64,000 nt of DNA from Pseudomonas vancouverensis (GTDB lineage: Bacteria; Pseudomonadota; Gammaproteobacteria; Pseudomonadales; Pseudomonadaceae), in assembly GCF_004348895.1 (NCBI RefSeq), contig NZ_RRZK01000008.1, forward strand, positions 124,001 through 188,000. Direction: 5' to 3'. The translations under genes were made by a program, and so were the position numbers. The notes below the pieces were generated by a model. The model saw nothing but the letters and a program-made list of their open reading frames with translations. It searched no databases and was not told the origin of the DNA. Below are positions 1 through 8,775 of the stretch, one piece after another. Position 1 is the stretch's first letter, and every line of letters begins with the position of its first letter.

Positions 1-2
1 AC

Positions 3-695
<693 letters not shown>

Positions 696-712
696 AGAGG
701 GAGGGTGTCGAC

Positions 713-1843
713 ATGACGTTGAATACACCACGCAAACGCGCCTTGGGCATGCACCTGATCCTGGTGCTGGTCACGGGGTTGCTGGCGAGTCGACTGCTGA
801 TCGCCAACCAGGCGTCGTCGACACCCGCACCTGCTTCGTCCACCGAGCAAGCCCTCGCCAGCGCACCGGTCGAGAAGGCAGCTGCAGAACAATCCGCCAC
901 CCCGTGGGGTGGCGACTATTTCCCCAACACCCTGCTGACCGACCAGGACGGTCAGCAGCTGCATTTTTTCGATGACCTGATCAAAGGCAAGGTGGTGGTG
1001 ATCAACTTCATCTTCACCTCCTGCAGCGACTCCTGCCCACTGGAAACCGCACGCCTGCGCCAGGTGCAGAAACTGCTGGGCGACCGGGTCGGCAAGGACG
1101 TGTTTTTCTATTCCATCAGCATCGATCCCTTGAGCGACACCCCCGAGGTGCTCAAGGCCTATTCGCAACGCTTCCAGGTCGGGCCGGGCTGGCGCTTCCT
1201 TACCGGGGAGTTCGCCGACGTCACCGAGCTGCGCAAGAAGCTCGGGCTGTTCATCGAAGGCGTCGACAACGGTCGCAGCAAGGACCACAACCTGAGCCTG
1301 ATTGTCGGCAACCAGGAAACCGGGCGCTGGATGAAAGCCTCGCCCTTCGAAAATCCGTGGATTCTCGCCGACCAACTGGCCAATACCTTGCAAAACTGGA
1401 AACAGCCCAGCGTTGAACAAAGCTACGCCGACGCGCCGCAGATTCGTCCGCCGAGCAACGGCGAAGAACTGTTCCGCACCCGCTGCGCTTCGTGCCACAG
1501 CCTCGGCCCCCTGGACGGGCAGGGCATCGGCCTGCGCAGCATCGGCCCGGACCTGATCGGCGTGACCCGGCAGCGTGATCCGGCCTGGCTCAACCGCTGG
1601 ATTCGCGAACCGGACCGCATGCTCGCCGAGAAAGACCCGATTGCCATGCAGCTGTTTGATCAGTTCAACAAGATTCCGATGCCCAACCTGCGCATGGACG
1701 AGCATTCCGCCCAGTCCATTATCGAATTCCTCCAGGCCGAGACCGACCGGCAGCATCCGCCAGCGCAGTCCTTGGCCAGCGAAAACGAAGAACCGCAGCA
1801 TTACCACTCGGTCGCACCGACGAAAACCACGCAGATGCAATGA
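713..1843 (+). CDS. SCO1/SenC copper chaperone fused to cytochrome c
   Basis: This protein of about 376 residues joins two domains. After an N-terminal membrane anchor (about residues 9-25) comes a thioredoxin-fold SCO1/SenC domain with the copper motif CSDSC (Cys104 and Cys108) and a later HNLSL histidine. The C-terminal third is a class I cytochrome c with a CASCH haem site (Cys258, Cys261, His262) and a Met-containing stretch (KIPMPNLRM) for the sixth ligand. I chose the ATG at 713 because AAGAGGGAGG lies 8 bases upstream; the ATG at 692 overlaps the oxidase stop and lacks such a site. It probably delivers copper or electrons to the adjacent oxidase from the periplasmic face. Confidence 0.85.
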   Translation: MTLNTPRKRALGMHLILVLVTGLLASRLLIANQASSTPAPASSTEQALASAPVEKAAAEQSATPWGGDYFPNTLLTDQDGQQLHFFDDLIKGKVVVINFIFTSCSDSCPLETARLRQVQKLLGDRVGKDVFFYSISIDPLSDTPEVLKAYSQRFQVGPGWRFLTGEFADVTELRKKLGLFIEGVDNGRSKDHNLSLIVGNQETGRWMKASPFENPWILADQLANTLQNWKQPSVEQSYADAPQIRPPSNGEELFRTRCASCHSLGPLDGQGIGLRSIGPDLIGVTRQRDPAWLNRWIREPDRMLAEKDPIAMQLFDQFNKIPMPNLRMDEHSAQSIIEFLQAETDRQHPPAQSLASENEEPQHYHSVAPTKTTQMQ

Positions 1844-1881
1844 GTTAGCAGCAAAAGTATCGAAATAGTTACGGTGGCCAG

Positions 1882-1898
1882 TCAATTGCTATCAATTG
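1882..1898. repeat. TCAATTG direct repeat, one helical turn apart
   Basis: TCAATTG occurs at 1882-1888 and again at 1892-1898, exactly 10 bp apart, in the gap before the sensor kinase gene. Each copy contains the palindrome CAATTG. Spacing of one DNA turn is typical of a site read by a dimeric or cooperative regulator. No regulator is identified. Confidence 0.35.
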
Positions 1899-1959
1899 TT
1901 ACCTACACTGATTCGAAACATCGCTGAACAGGCTTGATTCACCAACCCAGGACACACCC

Positions 1960-3453
1960 ATGCAGATACTGGAACAACAAAAAGTACCTGCGCCGGACGC
2001 TCCGGCAGCACCAGGCAAGGGGTGGCGACCGCAGTTCAATCTGCTGCGGTGGTTCTCTCTGGCGAGCTTTTTCATCATCGCCGCAGTGGCGCTGGGGCTG
2101 GGCTATATCTCCACGCGTTTTGTGGTGGATGAGAGCATCGAGCGCGACTCGATGTTGACTGCGCAGTTCATTCAGGCCATCGGCGAAGCCGAGATCCGTC
2201 ATGCCGGCATCAACACCCGACACACCATGGGCGAGATGCTCGATCCGCGCATGGACCACAGCTATCCCGATGTCGACTCCGCTTCCCGGGCAGGCGCGCG
2301 CATCGAGTTTCTCGATCATGTGGAGCATCTGCCCGACATCCTGCTGGCCAACGTCTATGCCCTGGACCGGACCGTGGTCTGGTCGACCAACCCGGAGTTG
2401 ATCGGCGCGCGCATCGACGATGACGACGAGCTGGACGAGTCGTTCGAAATGAAATCCCTGGTGTCCACCAGCTACCACGAGATCGACGAAGAGCGCCCCG
2501 AACAGCGCCTGCTGCGCGAGCCGGAATACCTGTTCATCGAGAACTACATTCCGATGTTCAATGCCGATAAAAGCAAAGTGATCGCCATGGTCGAGATCTA
2601 CAAGGAGCCTGCGGACCTGGTCGAGCGCATCCAGCGCGGCTTCAAGTCGATCTGGCTGGCCACGCTGATTGGCGGCGCCGCCATCTACCTGGGGCTGTTC
2701 TGGATCGTGCGGCGCGCGGCGATGCTGTTGCAGACCCAGCAGAAGCAATTGATTGCCAACGAAACCTTCGTCGCCCTCGGGGAAATGTCCTCGGCGGTGG
2801 CCCACAGTTTGCGCAATCCGTTGGCCAACATCCGCTCCAGTGCCGAGCTGGCCCAGGAAATCGCCAGCCAAAGTGCGCAGAAGAACATTGGCGACATCAT
2901 CAATCAGGTCGACCGCATGTCGCGCTGGGTTCGGGAGCTGCTGGTGTCGTTGCGGCCGATGAACGACGACTTTGAAACCGTTGATCTGCAACTGGCCATC
3001 GAAGACGCCCTGAGCGCCTTCGATCCGTTGATCAAGCGTTCGAATGTCGAGGTGCGTTTCAGTCCGAAAAGTGTCCCACCGATCGTCAGCCAACAGGTGC
3101 TGCTCACGCAAATTCTCAATAGCCTGTTTGCCAATGCCCTGGAAGCGATGCCCAAGGGCGGCGTGCTGACGATCGAGATCGACTCACCGGCCCCTGACGC
3201 GGTCCGCATGGCCTTGACCGACACCGGCAAGGGCATGTCGCGGCAGCAACAGCAAATGGTCTTCAAACCGTTTTTCACCACCAAGCAAGGTGGGCTGGGC
3301 GTCGGCCTGTCGCTGGTCAAAAGAATAATGGAGCGTTTTGCAGGCTCGGTCGAACTGACCAGCCAGGAGCAGGAAGGAACCCGCGTTTGTCTCAATTTCA
3401 AAGTGGCAACGGGAGGGGAATATGGAGCACAGCATTCTGCTGGTCGAGGATGA
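1960..3453 (+). CDS. Membrane sensor histidine kinase
   Basis: A two-component sensor kinase of 497 residues. It has one transmembrane segment at about residues 30-53, a periplasmic sensing region of about 175 residues, and a second membrane segment at about 228-250. The HisKA region follows (AHSLRNPLANIRS, phospho-acceptor His about residue 282). The ATPase domain carries an N box (SLFANALEAMPKGG), a G1 box (DTGKGMS) and a G2 box (GGLGVGLSLVKRIM). Its 3' end overlaps the response-regulator gene by 32 bases, so the two are a cognate pair. The periplasmic domain has no motif I recognise; the ligand may relate to the copper/oxidase genes upstream. Confidence 0.92.
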   Translation: MQILEQQKVPAPDAPAAPGKGWRPQFNLLRWFSLASFFIIAAVALGLGYISTRFVVDESIERDSMLTAQFIQAIGEAEIRHAGINTRHTMGEMLDPRMDHSYPDVDSASRAGARIEFLDHVEHLPDILLANVYALDRTVVWSTNPELIGARIDDDDELDESFEMKSLVSTSYHEIDEERPEQRLLREPEYLFIENYIPMFNADKSKVIAMVEIYKEPADLVERIQRGFKSIWLATLIGGAAIYLGLFWIVRRAAMLLQTQQKQLIANETFVALGEMSSAVAHSLRNPLANIRSSAELAQEIASQSAQKNIGDIINQVDRMSRWVRELLVSLRPMNDDFETVDLQLAIEDALSAFDPLIKRSNVEVRFSPKSVPPIVSQQVLLTQILNSLFANALEAMPKGGVLTIEIDSPAPDAVRMALTDTGKGMSRQQQQMVFKPFFTTKQGGLGVGLSLVKRIMERFAGSVELTSQEQEGTRVCLNFKVATGGEYGAQHSAGRG

Positions 3454-4852
3454 CGAAATCCTTGCCGAGAACATCCAGACCTATCTGGAGCGAAAGGACT
3501 TCGAGGTGACCGTCTGCCATTCGGCCGAAGACGCCCTCGAGCAATTGGGTTCTTTCATGCCGGACGTGGTACTGACCGACAACTCTTTGCCCGGTATGAG
3601 CGGTCACGACCTGATCCAGAAGCTGCGCATCAGCGCGCCGGATCTGAAAGTGATCATGATGACCGGCTACGGCAATGTCGAAGACGCGGTGGTGGCGATG
3701 AAAGAGGGGGCGTTTCACTACGTCACCAAGCCGGTTGCATTGCCGGAGCTCAAGCTGCTGCTGGACAAGGCCCTGGCCACCGACCGCATGGAACGCACGC
3801 TGTCGTTCTATCAGGAACGTGAAGCCCAGGGTTCCGGCGTGCAGGCACTGATCGGTGAGTCGGCGCCGATGGCGTACCTGAAGAACACCATCAGCCAGTT
3901 GCTCGACGCCGAACGGCGCATGGCCAGCGGCGACCTGCCACCGGTGCTGGTCGAAGGCGAGACCGGTACCGGCAAGGAGCTCGTGGCTCGCGCCCTGCAT
4001 TTCGACGGCCCGCGTGCCAAGGGCCCGTTCATTGAATTCAACTGCGCCTCGATCCCCTCGAACCTGGTGGAGTCGGAACTGTTCGGTCATGAGAAGGGCG
4101 CCTTCACAGACGCCAAGGACCGTCGCCTCGGGCTGGTCGAAGCCGCTGATGGCGGCACGCTGTTTCTTGATGAAATCGGCGAGATGGACCTGCTGCTGCA
4201 AGCCAAGCTGCTCAAGTTGCTGGAAGACCGCACCATTCGCCGCGTGGGTTCGGTCAAGGAGCGCAAGGTCGATCTGCGGGTGATCAGCGCAACCAATTGC
4301 AACCTCGAACAAATGGTCCAGCAAGGCAAGTTCCGCCGCGACCTGTTCTTCCGCCTGCGCATCATCTCGATCAAGGTCCCGCGCCTGTATGCCCGGGGCG
4401 CCGACATCCTGTTGCTGGCCCGGCATTTCCTGGCGATTCACGGTAAACGTTATGGCAAGCCGAACCTGCATTTCAGCGATCAGGCCGAAGACCTGCTGCT
4501 GAGCTACAGCTGGCCGGGCAACGTGCGCGAATTGCGCAATATGCTCGAGCAAACCGTATTGCTGACCCCAAGCGACACCATCGCCGCCCACCAGCTCAAC
4601 GTCTGCCTGAGCCTGGTGGATGAGCCGCCGCTGTTCCAGCACGAACCGCAGTACAGCGAACCGCGTCCGTCCTACAACGGCACCGAGTCGATGAACCTGC
4701 CGGAGGTGGAACGCGACATGGTGCGCAAGATGCTCGACAAGACCGACTGGAACGTCACCAAATCGGCACGCCTGCTGGGCCTGAGCCGCGACATGCTGCG
4801 CTACCGCATCGAAAAACTCGGCCTGGCGCGCCCGGATAAACGCCAGTGGTAG
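3422..4852 (+). CDS. NtrC-family sigma54 response regulator
   Basis: A three-domain regulator of 476 residues. The receiver domain has Asp10/Asp11, the phospho-acceptor Asp53 (VLTDNSLPG) and a conserved TKP lysine. The AAA+ domain has Walker A GETGTGKE (about 178-186) and Walker B GGTLFLDEIGE. A Fis-type helix-turn-helix lies near the C terminus (VTKSARLLGLSRDMLRYRI). The loop that normally reads GAFTGA and touches sigma54 reads GAFTDA here (about residues 226-231). The start follows GGGAGGGGAA. It should activate sigma54 promoters when phosphorylated by the overlapping kinase. Arrangement and family recall the MnxS/MnxR pairs of Mn-oxidising pseudomonads; that link is inference. Confidence 0.92.
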   Translation: MEHSILLVEDDEILAENIQTYLERKDFEVTVCHSAEDALEQLGSFMPDVVLTDNSLPGMSGHDLIQKLRISAPDLKVIMMTGYGNVEDAVVAMKEGAFHYVTKPVALPELKLLLDKALATDRMERTLSFYQEREAQGSGVQALIGESAPMAYLKNTISQLLDAERRMASGDLPPVLVEGETGTGKELVARALHFDGPRAKGPFIEFNCASIPSNLVESELFGHEKGAFTDAKDRRLGLVEAADGGTLFLDEIGEMDLLLQAKLLKLLEDRTIRRVGSVKERKVDLRVISATNCNLEQMVQQGKFRRDLFFRLRIISIKVPRLYARGADILLLARHFLAIHGKRYGKPNLHFSDQAEDLLLSYSWPGNVRELRNMLEQTVLLTPSDTIAAHQLNVCLSLVDEPPLFQHEPQYSEPRPSYNGTESMNLPEVERDMVRKMLDKTDWNVTKSARLLGLSRDMLRYRIEKLGLARPDKRQW

Positions 4853-4855
4853 CTG

Positions 4856-5236
4856 TCATTGCAACACCGGCCCTTGGCGCAAGCAGGACATCATGCAACC
4901 AGGATTGACCACTTCCTGGTTGACGTAGACACCACGCTCGGCATCGTAGGAGCGGATGAACACGCGCACCGAGGCATCGGCCACGGTTGGCAGTTGCGAG
5001 TCGGAGAACACGTGCTCGCTGGACACCGGGATGAAATCCCCGGGTGCAGTCGGGATATACGAGCCCGGCGGTACGGTGCTCAGGGATGGCGGCACGGGAT
5101 GAGCGAAGGGCTGGTCCGCGCCGTAATAGTTGAACTCACTGCTGTAGTCGGTGGTGGGGGTGAGGTCGTCCGCCTGGGCGGCCATTGTCGCGGTCAGGCA
5201 AAGGGTGAACAGCAGCGTCAGATCGGTTTTTTTCAT
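4856..5236 (-). CDS. Small exported protein of unknown function
   Basis: A protein of 126 residues with a Sec-type signal peptide (MKKTDLTLLFTLCLTATMAAQA). The mature part is rich in Pro, Ser and Tyr, and ends with a Cys-containing stretch (NPGCMMSCLRQG) that could form a disulfide. I placed the start at the ATG at 5236, where Lys-Lys and the hydrophobic core begin, with AGGTG upstream; a longer reading to 5281 would bury the signal peptide. It converges on the response-regulator gene, with 3 bases between the stops. No family recognised. Confidence 0.7.
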   Translation of the reverse strand: MKKTDLTLLFTLCLTATMAAQADDLTPTTDYSSEFNYYGADQPFAHPVPPSLSTVPPGSYIPTAPGDFIPVSSEHVFSDSQLPTVADASVRVFIRSYDAERGVYVNQEVVNPGCMMSCLRQGPVLQ

Positions 5237-5412
5237 GGCAACACCTGCGGCATCGATTGAATGGCGTTTCCCCAAGGCCATTAACTATAGCTCTCGCCGC
5301 TGAACGTCGGCGCCGGGCGGCTTACATGTTCACAACACTCTACCGATTGGGCTGCTTCAGGCGCTGATCTAGACTCGTGCCGGTCAATCAGACTCGAGTG
5401 CAGGAGCGTGCA

Positions 5413-6219
5413 ATGGAAATGCCGACAAAAGAACAGGCCATCGCGAGCAACCGCGAGGCGTGGAACGATTCCGCCCGTCATCACCGGGATGCGCCCGATT
5501 GGCAGGCGTTGCTGAACAACGTCAGCCAGGCCGGATTTACCTGTCTGGATGAGACGCTGACCGGGTTGCTGACCCAGGTCGGTGTCGACGGTAAGGATGT
5601 AGTGCAACTGGCCTGCAACAACGGCCGTGAAAGCCTGTCGTTGTACGCACTGGGCGCCCGCAGCGTGGTGGGCGTCGACCAGTCCTCAGCGTTCCTTGAA
5701 CAGGCACGGGAGCTGGCATCGCGCTCGCCCCACGCCGCGCAGTTCATCGAGGCGGATATCCACCACTTGCCCGTTGAATTACATGAGCGTTTCGACCTGG
5801 CGTTGATCACCATCGGCGTGCTGAACTGGATGCCCGACATCGGCGAATTCATGTGCCACGTCGCCCAGACCCTGAAGCCCGGCGGGGCACTGGTGGTGTA
5901 CGAAACCCACCCGTTCCTGGAAATGTTCGACCCGGATTCCGTCGACCCTTTCAGCCTGTCCAGCTCCTACTTTCGCCGCGAGCCGTTCGTGCAACACGAA
6001 CCCATCGTCTACGAAGGCAAGGTCGAACAACCGGCCGCACCGTCCTACTGGTTCGCCCACACCCTGGGCGACCTGTTCACCGCCGCCCTCGCCGCAGGGC
6101 TGCGCATCAGCCACTTCCAGGAGTATCCGCATTCAAACCGCGAAGAGGCCTATGACCGTTACCAGCAACGGCCGGCGCAGTTGCCGTTGTGTTTCACCTG
6201 GGTGGTGATCAAGGACTGA
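5413..6219 (+). CDS. Class I SAM-dependent methyltransferase
   Basis: A soluble protein of 268 residues with a Rossmann-fold methyltransferase core. Motif I reads VVQLACNNGRESL, the acidic residue ending strand 2 lies in VVGVDQSS, and motif post-I/IV region reads FDLALITIGVLNWM. The start at 5413 follows AGGAG; an upstream ATG at 5377 has no ribosome site. The closest general type is a small-molecule (ubiE/bioC-like) methyltransferase. Its substrate cannot be read from the sequence, and it stands alone between unrelated genes. Confidence 0.8.
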   Translation: MEMPTKEQAIASNREAWNDSARHHRDAPDWQALLNNVSQAGFTCLDETLTGLLTQVGVDGKDVVQLACNNGRESLSLYALGARSVVGVDQSSAFLEQARELASRSPHAAQFIEADIHHLPVELHERFDLALITIGVLNWMPDIGEFMCHVAQTLKPGGALVVYETHPFLEMFDPDSVDPFSLSSSYFRREPFVQHEPIVYEGKVEQPAAPSYWFAHTLGDLFTAALAAGLRISHFQEYPHSNREEAYDRYQQRPAQLPLCFTWVVIKD

Positions 6220-6234
6220 GTCGAGGGATAGCCT

Positions 6235-6534
6235 TTAGTGATTGGCTGAATGACCCGCTTGGGCGTATAGGTTCATGCCCAGCGCGTGGAGAACACGCAA
6301 GACCGTTTCAAAGCGTGGTTTTGCGCCGGGTGCGAAGGCCTTGTACAGACTTTCGCGTCCCATTCCGGAGTCTTTGGCGATCTGCGTCATGCCCCGAGCC
6401 TTTACTACATAGCCAATGGCGCGAAGAAACTCCTCGTTATCACCGTCAGCCAGCACCTGGGACAGGTATTCGCTGATGGCTTCATCGCTGTCCAACAGTG
6501 TAGCCATGTCGAAAGCGGTCAAAGTCTGGCCCAT
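6235..6534 (-). CDS. HigA-like antitoxin (helix-turn-helix)
   Basis: A protein of 99 residues with an Xre-like helix-turn-helix near residues 45-75 (MTQIAKDSGMGRESLYKAF). The family is the 'addiction module antidote' type that neutralises a RelE/HigB-like toxin and represses its own operon. ATG at 6534 has AGGAGG 7 bases upstream; a TTG at 6540 would leave almost no spacing. It lies 2 bases after the toxin stop, in the toxin-first order typical of HigBA modules. Confidence 0.85.
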   Translation of the reverse strand: MGQTLTAFDMATLLDSDEAISEYLSQVLADGDNEEFLRAIGYVVKARGMTQIAKDSGMGRESLYKAFAPGAKPRFETVLRVLHALGMNLYAQAGHSANH

Positions 6535-6536
6535 GG

Positions 6537-6830
6537 TCAAACCTCCTGTGCCATTTTTTTTGCACGTTTGATATCCGCGCGTTGTGAGGACTTGTCACCT
6601 CCAGCCAGCAGGATAATGACCAGACCCTCTCGTATGGTGAAGTAGACCCGGTATCCCGCGCCCACGTCCACGCGCATTTCCGACACGCCATCCCCCACTG
6701 ATTTGTTGTCACCCAGGTTGCCAGCCATCGCACGATCAATGCGACGGGCGATGGCGATCCTTGCGCGCAAGTCGCGAACAGAGGCGTGCCATGTAGCGAA
6801 AGCTGCGGTTTGCTGGACAAGATAATTCAT
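6537..6830 (-). CDS. RelE/ParE-superfamily toxin (HigB-like)
   Basis: A basic protein of 97 residues of the 'addiction module killer protein' type. Features are an N-terminal helix pair (ARIAIARRIDRAMAGNLGDNKSVG) and a compact beta core (SEMRVDVGAGYRVYF) ending in a charged tail (DIKRAKKMA). Related HigB toxins cut mRNA on the ribosome; whether this one does is inferred from family. It is the first gene of a two-gene operon with the antitoxin, and a perfect inverted repeat lies 10 bases before its start. Confidence 0.85.
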   Translation of the reverse strand: MNYLVQQTAAFATWHASVRDLRARIAIARRIDRAMAGNLGDNKSVGDGVSEMRVDVGAGYRVYFTIREGLVIILLAGGDKSSQRADIKRAKKMAQEV

Positions 6831-6839
6831 CGCGCAACT

Positions 6840-6855
6840 GTATCCAAGTGGATAC
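6840..6855. promoter_or_regulatory. Inverted repeat, likely toxin-antitoxin operator
   Basis: GTATCC-AAGT-GGATAC is a perfect 6+6 bp inverted repeat with a 4-base centre, lying just upstream of the toxin start. Position and symmetry fit autorepression by the HTH antitoxin. Binding is inferred, not shown. Confidence 0.55.
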
Positions 6856-6916
6856 GGATGAGCAGTCAGACTTTTCCGCGAATGAATGGTTTTTATCTGT
6901 TCGTCGTGTAGGACCT

Positions 6917-6985
6917 GATCGCGAGCAGGCTCGCTGCCACAAGGCGATCGAAATCAATTTGTGGGAGCGAGCTTGCTCGCGATGG
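6917..6985. repeat. REP inverted pair (REPIN-like)
   Basis: Two oppositely oriented REP hairpins, GATCGCGAGCAGGCTCGC and GGGAGCGAGCTTGCTCGCGA, lie about 25 bases apart in the gap between the toxin-antitoxin pair and the first acetyltransferase-like gene. Confidence 0.8.
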
Positions 6986-7010
6986 CCGCGACTCGGTTTG
7001 CGCGATGGAA

Positions 7011-7706
7011 TCAAGCCTCCGCCGAAGCCGCCGCCACCACTGGCCGCCCCGGTTTGCGCAGTGGATCGAGGCGTGAGCCGCTGTAGGTGCTCTGCCGGTA
7101 GAAGCGCCAGCGGCCGAACAGCCCATACACATGGGTGACGCGGCCTTGCTCGTGGTAGCCCATGCGAATGTGCAGCTTCAACGCCGGGATGTTGTGGGTT
7201 TCGCAGGTGTCCACCACCTTGTTGCAGCCTTGCGCCGCCATGGCTTCCCACAGCGCCACTTGCACATCGACGGACAGGCGGGTGCCGAAGAAGGCACGAG
7301 TCATCTCGCCACCGAATTCGAAGAACTCACCTTCCTTCACCGGGAACCAGCAGCCGTAGTAATGGCGGTCGTGATAGTCCCGGGTACTGCCCCAGATGAA
7401 GGCCACGGCGTGGCCTTCGTCATCCAGATACATGTGCCCGGTATGGCCTTCAGCGGCCAGCTCGGCCATGGTCTCCACGCGATTACCGAAGTGCTTGGCA
7501 AAGGCAATGGCATTTTCCGGCGTAATGTCGACTTTGCGCACAGGCGGGTAGGGCCGCAACTTGTGCGGCGGGACCGGACTGACCAGGTCGCGCTCCATCC
7601 ACAACAGTTCCCAATGAAAGAACACATAACGTTTCCACAGCGTGCCGAATGTTCGGCCCAAACCCTTTTGTCTGATGCGGTCGCGAAGCTTGTCGAGTGT
7701 GCTCAT
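7011..7706 (-). CDS. GNAT-like acetyltransferase of the polysaccharide cluster (copy A)
   Basis: A protein of 231 residues that appears to be a divergent GNAT-fold acyltransferase: the C-terminal half (CNKVVDTCETHNIPALKLH, then RMGYHEQGR) has the alpha/beta arrangement and the 'N-x-xAlxxhxxxGy' feature of that superfamily. It is a close paralogue of the gene at 9963-10652, sharing for example HYYGCWFPVKxGEFFEFGGE and GSRLDxLRKP. It lies downstream of the YdjC-like gene across a 274-base gap holding a REP palindrome, so it may be transcribed separately. A role in acetylating the polysaccharide is inferred from position. Confidence 0.65.
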   Translation of the reverse strand: MSTLDKLRDRIRQKGLGRTFGTLWKRYVFFHWELLWMERDLVSPVPPHKLRPYPPVRKVDITPENAIAFAKHFGNRVETMAELAAEGHTGHMYLDDEGHAVAFIWGSTRDYHDRHYYGCWFPVKEGEFFEFGGEMTRAFFGTRLSVDVQVALWEAMAAQGCNKVVDTCETHNIPALKLHIRMGYHEQGRVTHVYGLFGRWRFYRQSTYSGSRLDPLRKPGRPVVAAASAEA

Positions 7707-7881
7707 GAAGCCCTCCTTAGCGAAGGAAAGATGCTGCGGGGGTGAAGGTTATGATGGGTATAGATCACCATTGCGGGGGCATGGCCATCCTCTTGCCATC
7801 AATTTGTTTCAATGTATGTAACGTTATTGACACAATTTTCAGGCGCCAAAAAAGCGCCCGTCCAGCACTCAAAACTTTGCA

Positions 7882-7897
7882 GGAGCGAGCTCGCTCC
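7882..7897. repeat. Single REP-like palindrome
   Basis: GGAGCGAGCTCGCTCC is a perfect 16-bp palindrome with the REP core, in the 274-base gap after the YdjC-like gene. The rest of that gap shows no convincing gene. Confidence 0.6.
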
Positions 7898-7980
7898 GGG
7901 CGGCGTTCCGACGATGGAAGCACGGACAACGCGGGCGGTCTGGTTCCCCGCGTTATCGTCGACGACCATCGCGCGGATCG

Positions 7981-8775
7981 TTAATCGAGAAGGGCCTGTG
8001 GGCGCGCCGCGTGGCCATCAAGCGCTGCGGTATAGGCCACCCTCGGCACACCCGGCAAACGTTGCGCGAGCAAGGCACTCAGCGACTCTCCCGGCTCCAG
8101 GTAAGCGTCACCGAAATCGGCGCCAAGCTGGTTGGGGTGCGCGACGATTTCCAGCAGGCCGTCGCTTGGCGGGGCTGCGTTGCGCAGGTCCACCGGCGTA
8201 CACACGTAGTCGGCGGTGGCGCCGCACAGATTGCTCAGGCGTCGATTGAGCAAGTCCTTGAAGACCCGCTTGGGCAGGCTGAGGTTTTGCCCGAGGTTGC
8301 GGGCCAGGCGCACCGGCACACCCTGGCGAGCGGCGAAGCGCGCGACGATTTCGCCGATCGGCCAGATGTTGTGCACGTGCTGATGCGAATCCAGATGGCT
8401 GGGGCGCATGCCGTGGTCCACGCAGCGTTGCCATTGCGCTTCGAGTTCTTCCTGCACCGCCGCGCGGTCACGCCGGCCGAGCCACAGGCGAGTGCGCGAC
8501 AGGTTGAAGTCGAACACCCCGGCGCTGTCGCAAAACAGCGGACGCTGGAGGATGCTCTGGCTCAGCGGCTTGCCGTAGGTCAGGTTGAAGTGCAGGCCGA
8601 TGCGCCCGGCAAGCAGCGGATGTTGCGCCAGGCCGCAGGCTGCTTCGAATGCCGGCATGTTGGCCATGGCGGTGGCGGAGCTGATGATTCCGGCCTGGAA
8701 CGCACCGAGAATCACCGCGTTTTCGCAGGCACTGAGGCCGAAATCGTCAGCGTTGACTATCACTTGCCGAGGCAT
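7981..8775 (-). CDS. YdjC/ChbG-family carbohydrate deacetylase
   Basis: A protein of 264 residues of the YdjC/ChbG family, metal-dependent enzymes that remove acetyl groups from N-acetylated sugars. The N terminus holds the metal Asp-Asp (VNADDFGLS), and the further ligands lie in GLHFNLT and SHLDSHQHVH. A C-terminal EIVAHPNQ block is also typical. The start at 8775 has AGGGAGGG upstream; the longer frame to 8868 lies inside the preceding gene. It overlaps that gene by 29 bases. In ChbG the substrate is a chito-oligosaccharide; here, by context, a lipid-linked repeat unit or released oligosaccharide is likelier. Confidence 0.85.
   Translation of the reverse strand: MPRQVIVNADDFGLSACENAVILGAFQAGIISSATAMANMPAFEAACGLAQHPLLAGRIGLHFNLTYGKPLSQSILQRPLFCDSAGVFDFNLSRTRLWLGRRDRAAVQEELEAQWQRCVDHGMRPSHLDSHQHVHNIWPIGEIVARFAARQGVPVRLARNLGQNLSLPKRVFKDLLNRRLSNLCGATADYVCTPVDLRNAAPPSDGLLEIVAHPNQLGADFGDAYLEPGESLSALLAQRLPGVPRVAYTAALDGHAARPQALLD

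Noticed and set aside
7812..8249. 145-residue plus-strand frame around the REP palindrome
   Set aside because: It runs through a REP element and then opposite the YdjC-like gene, with no supported start.
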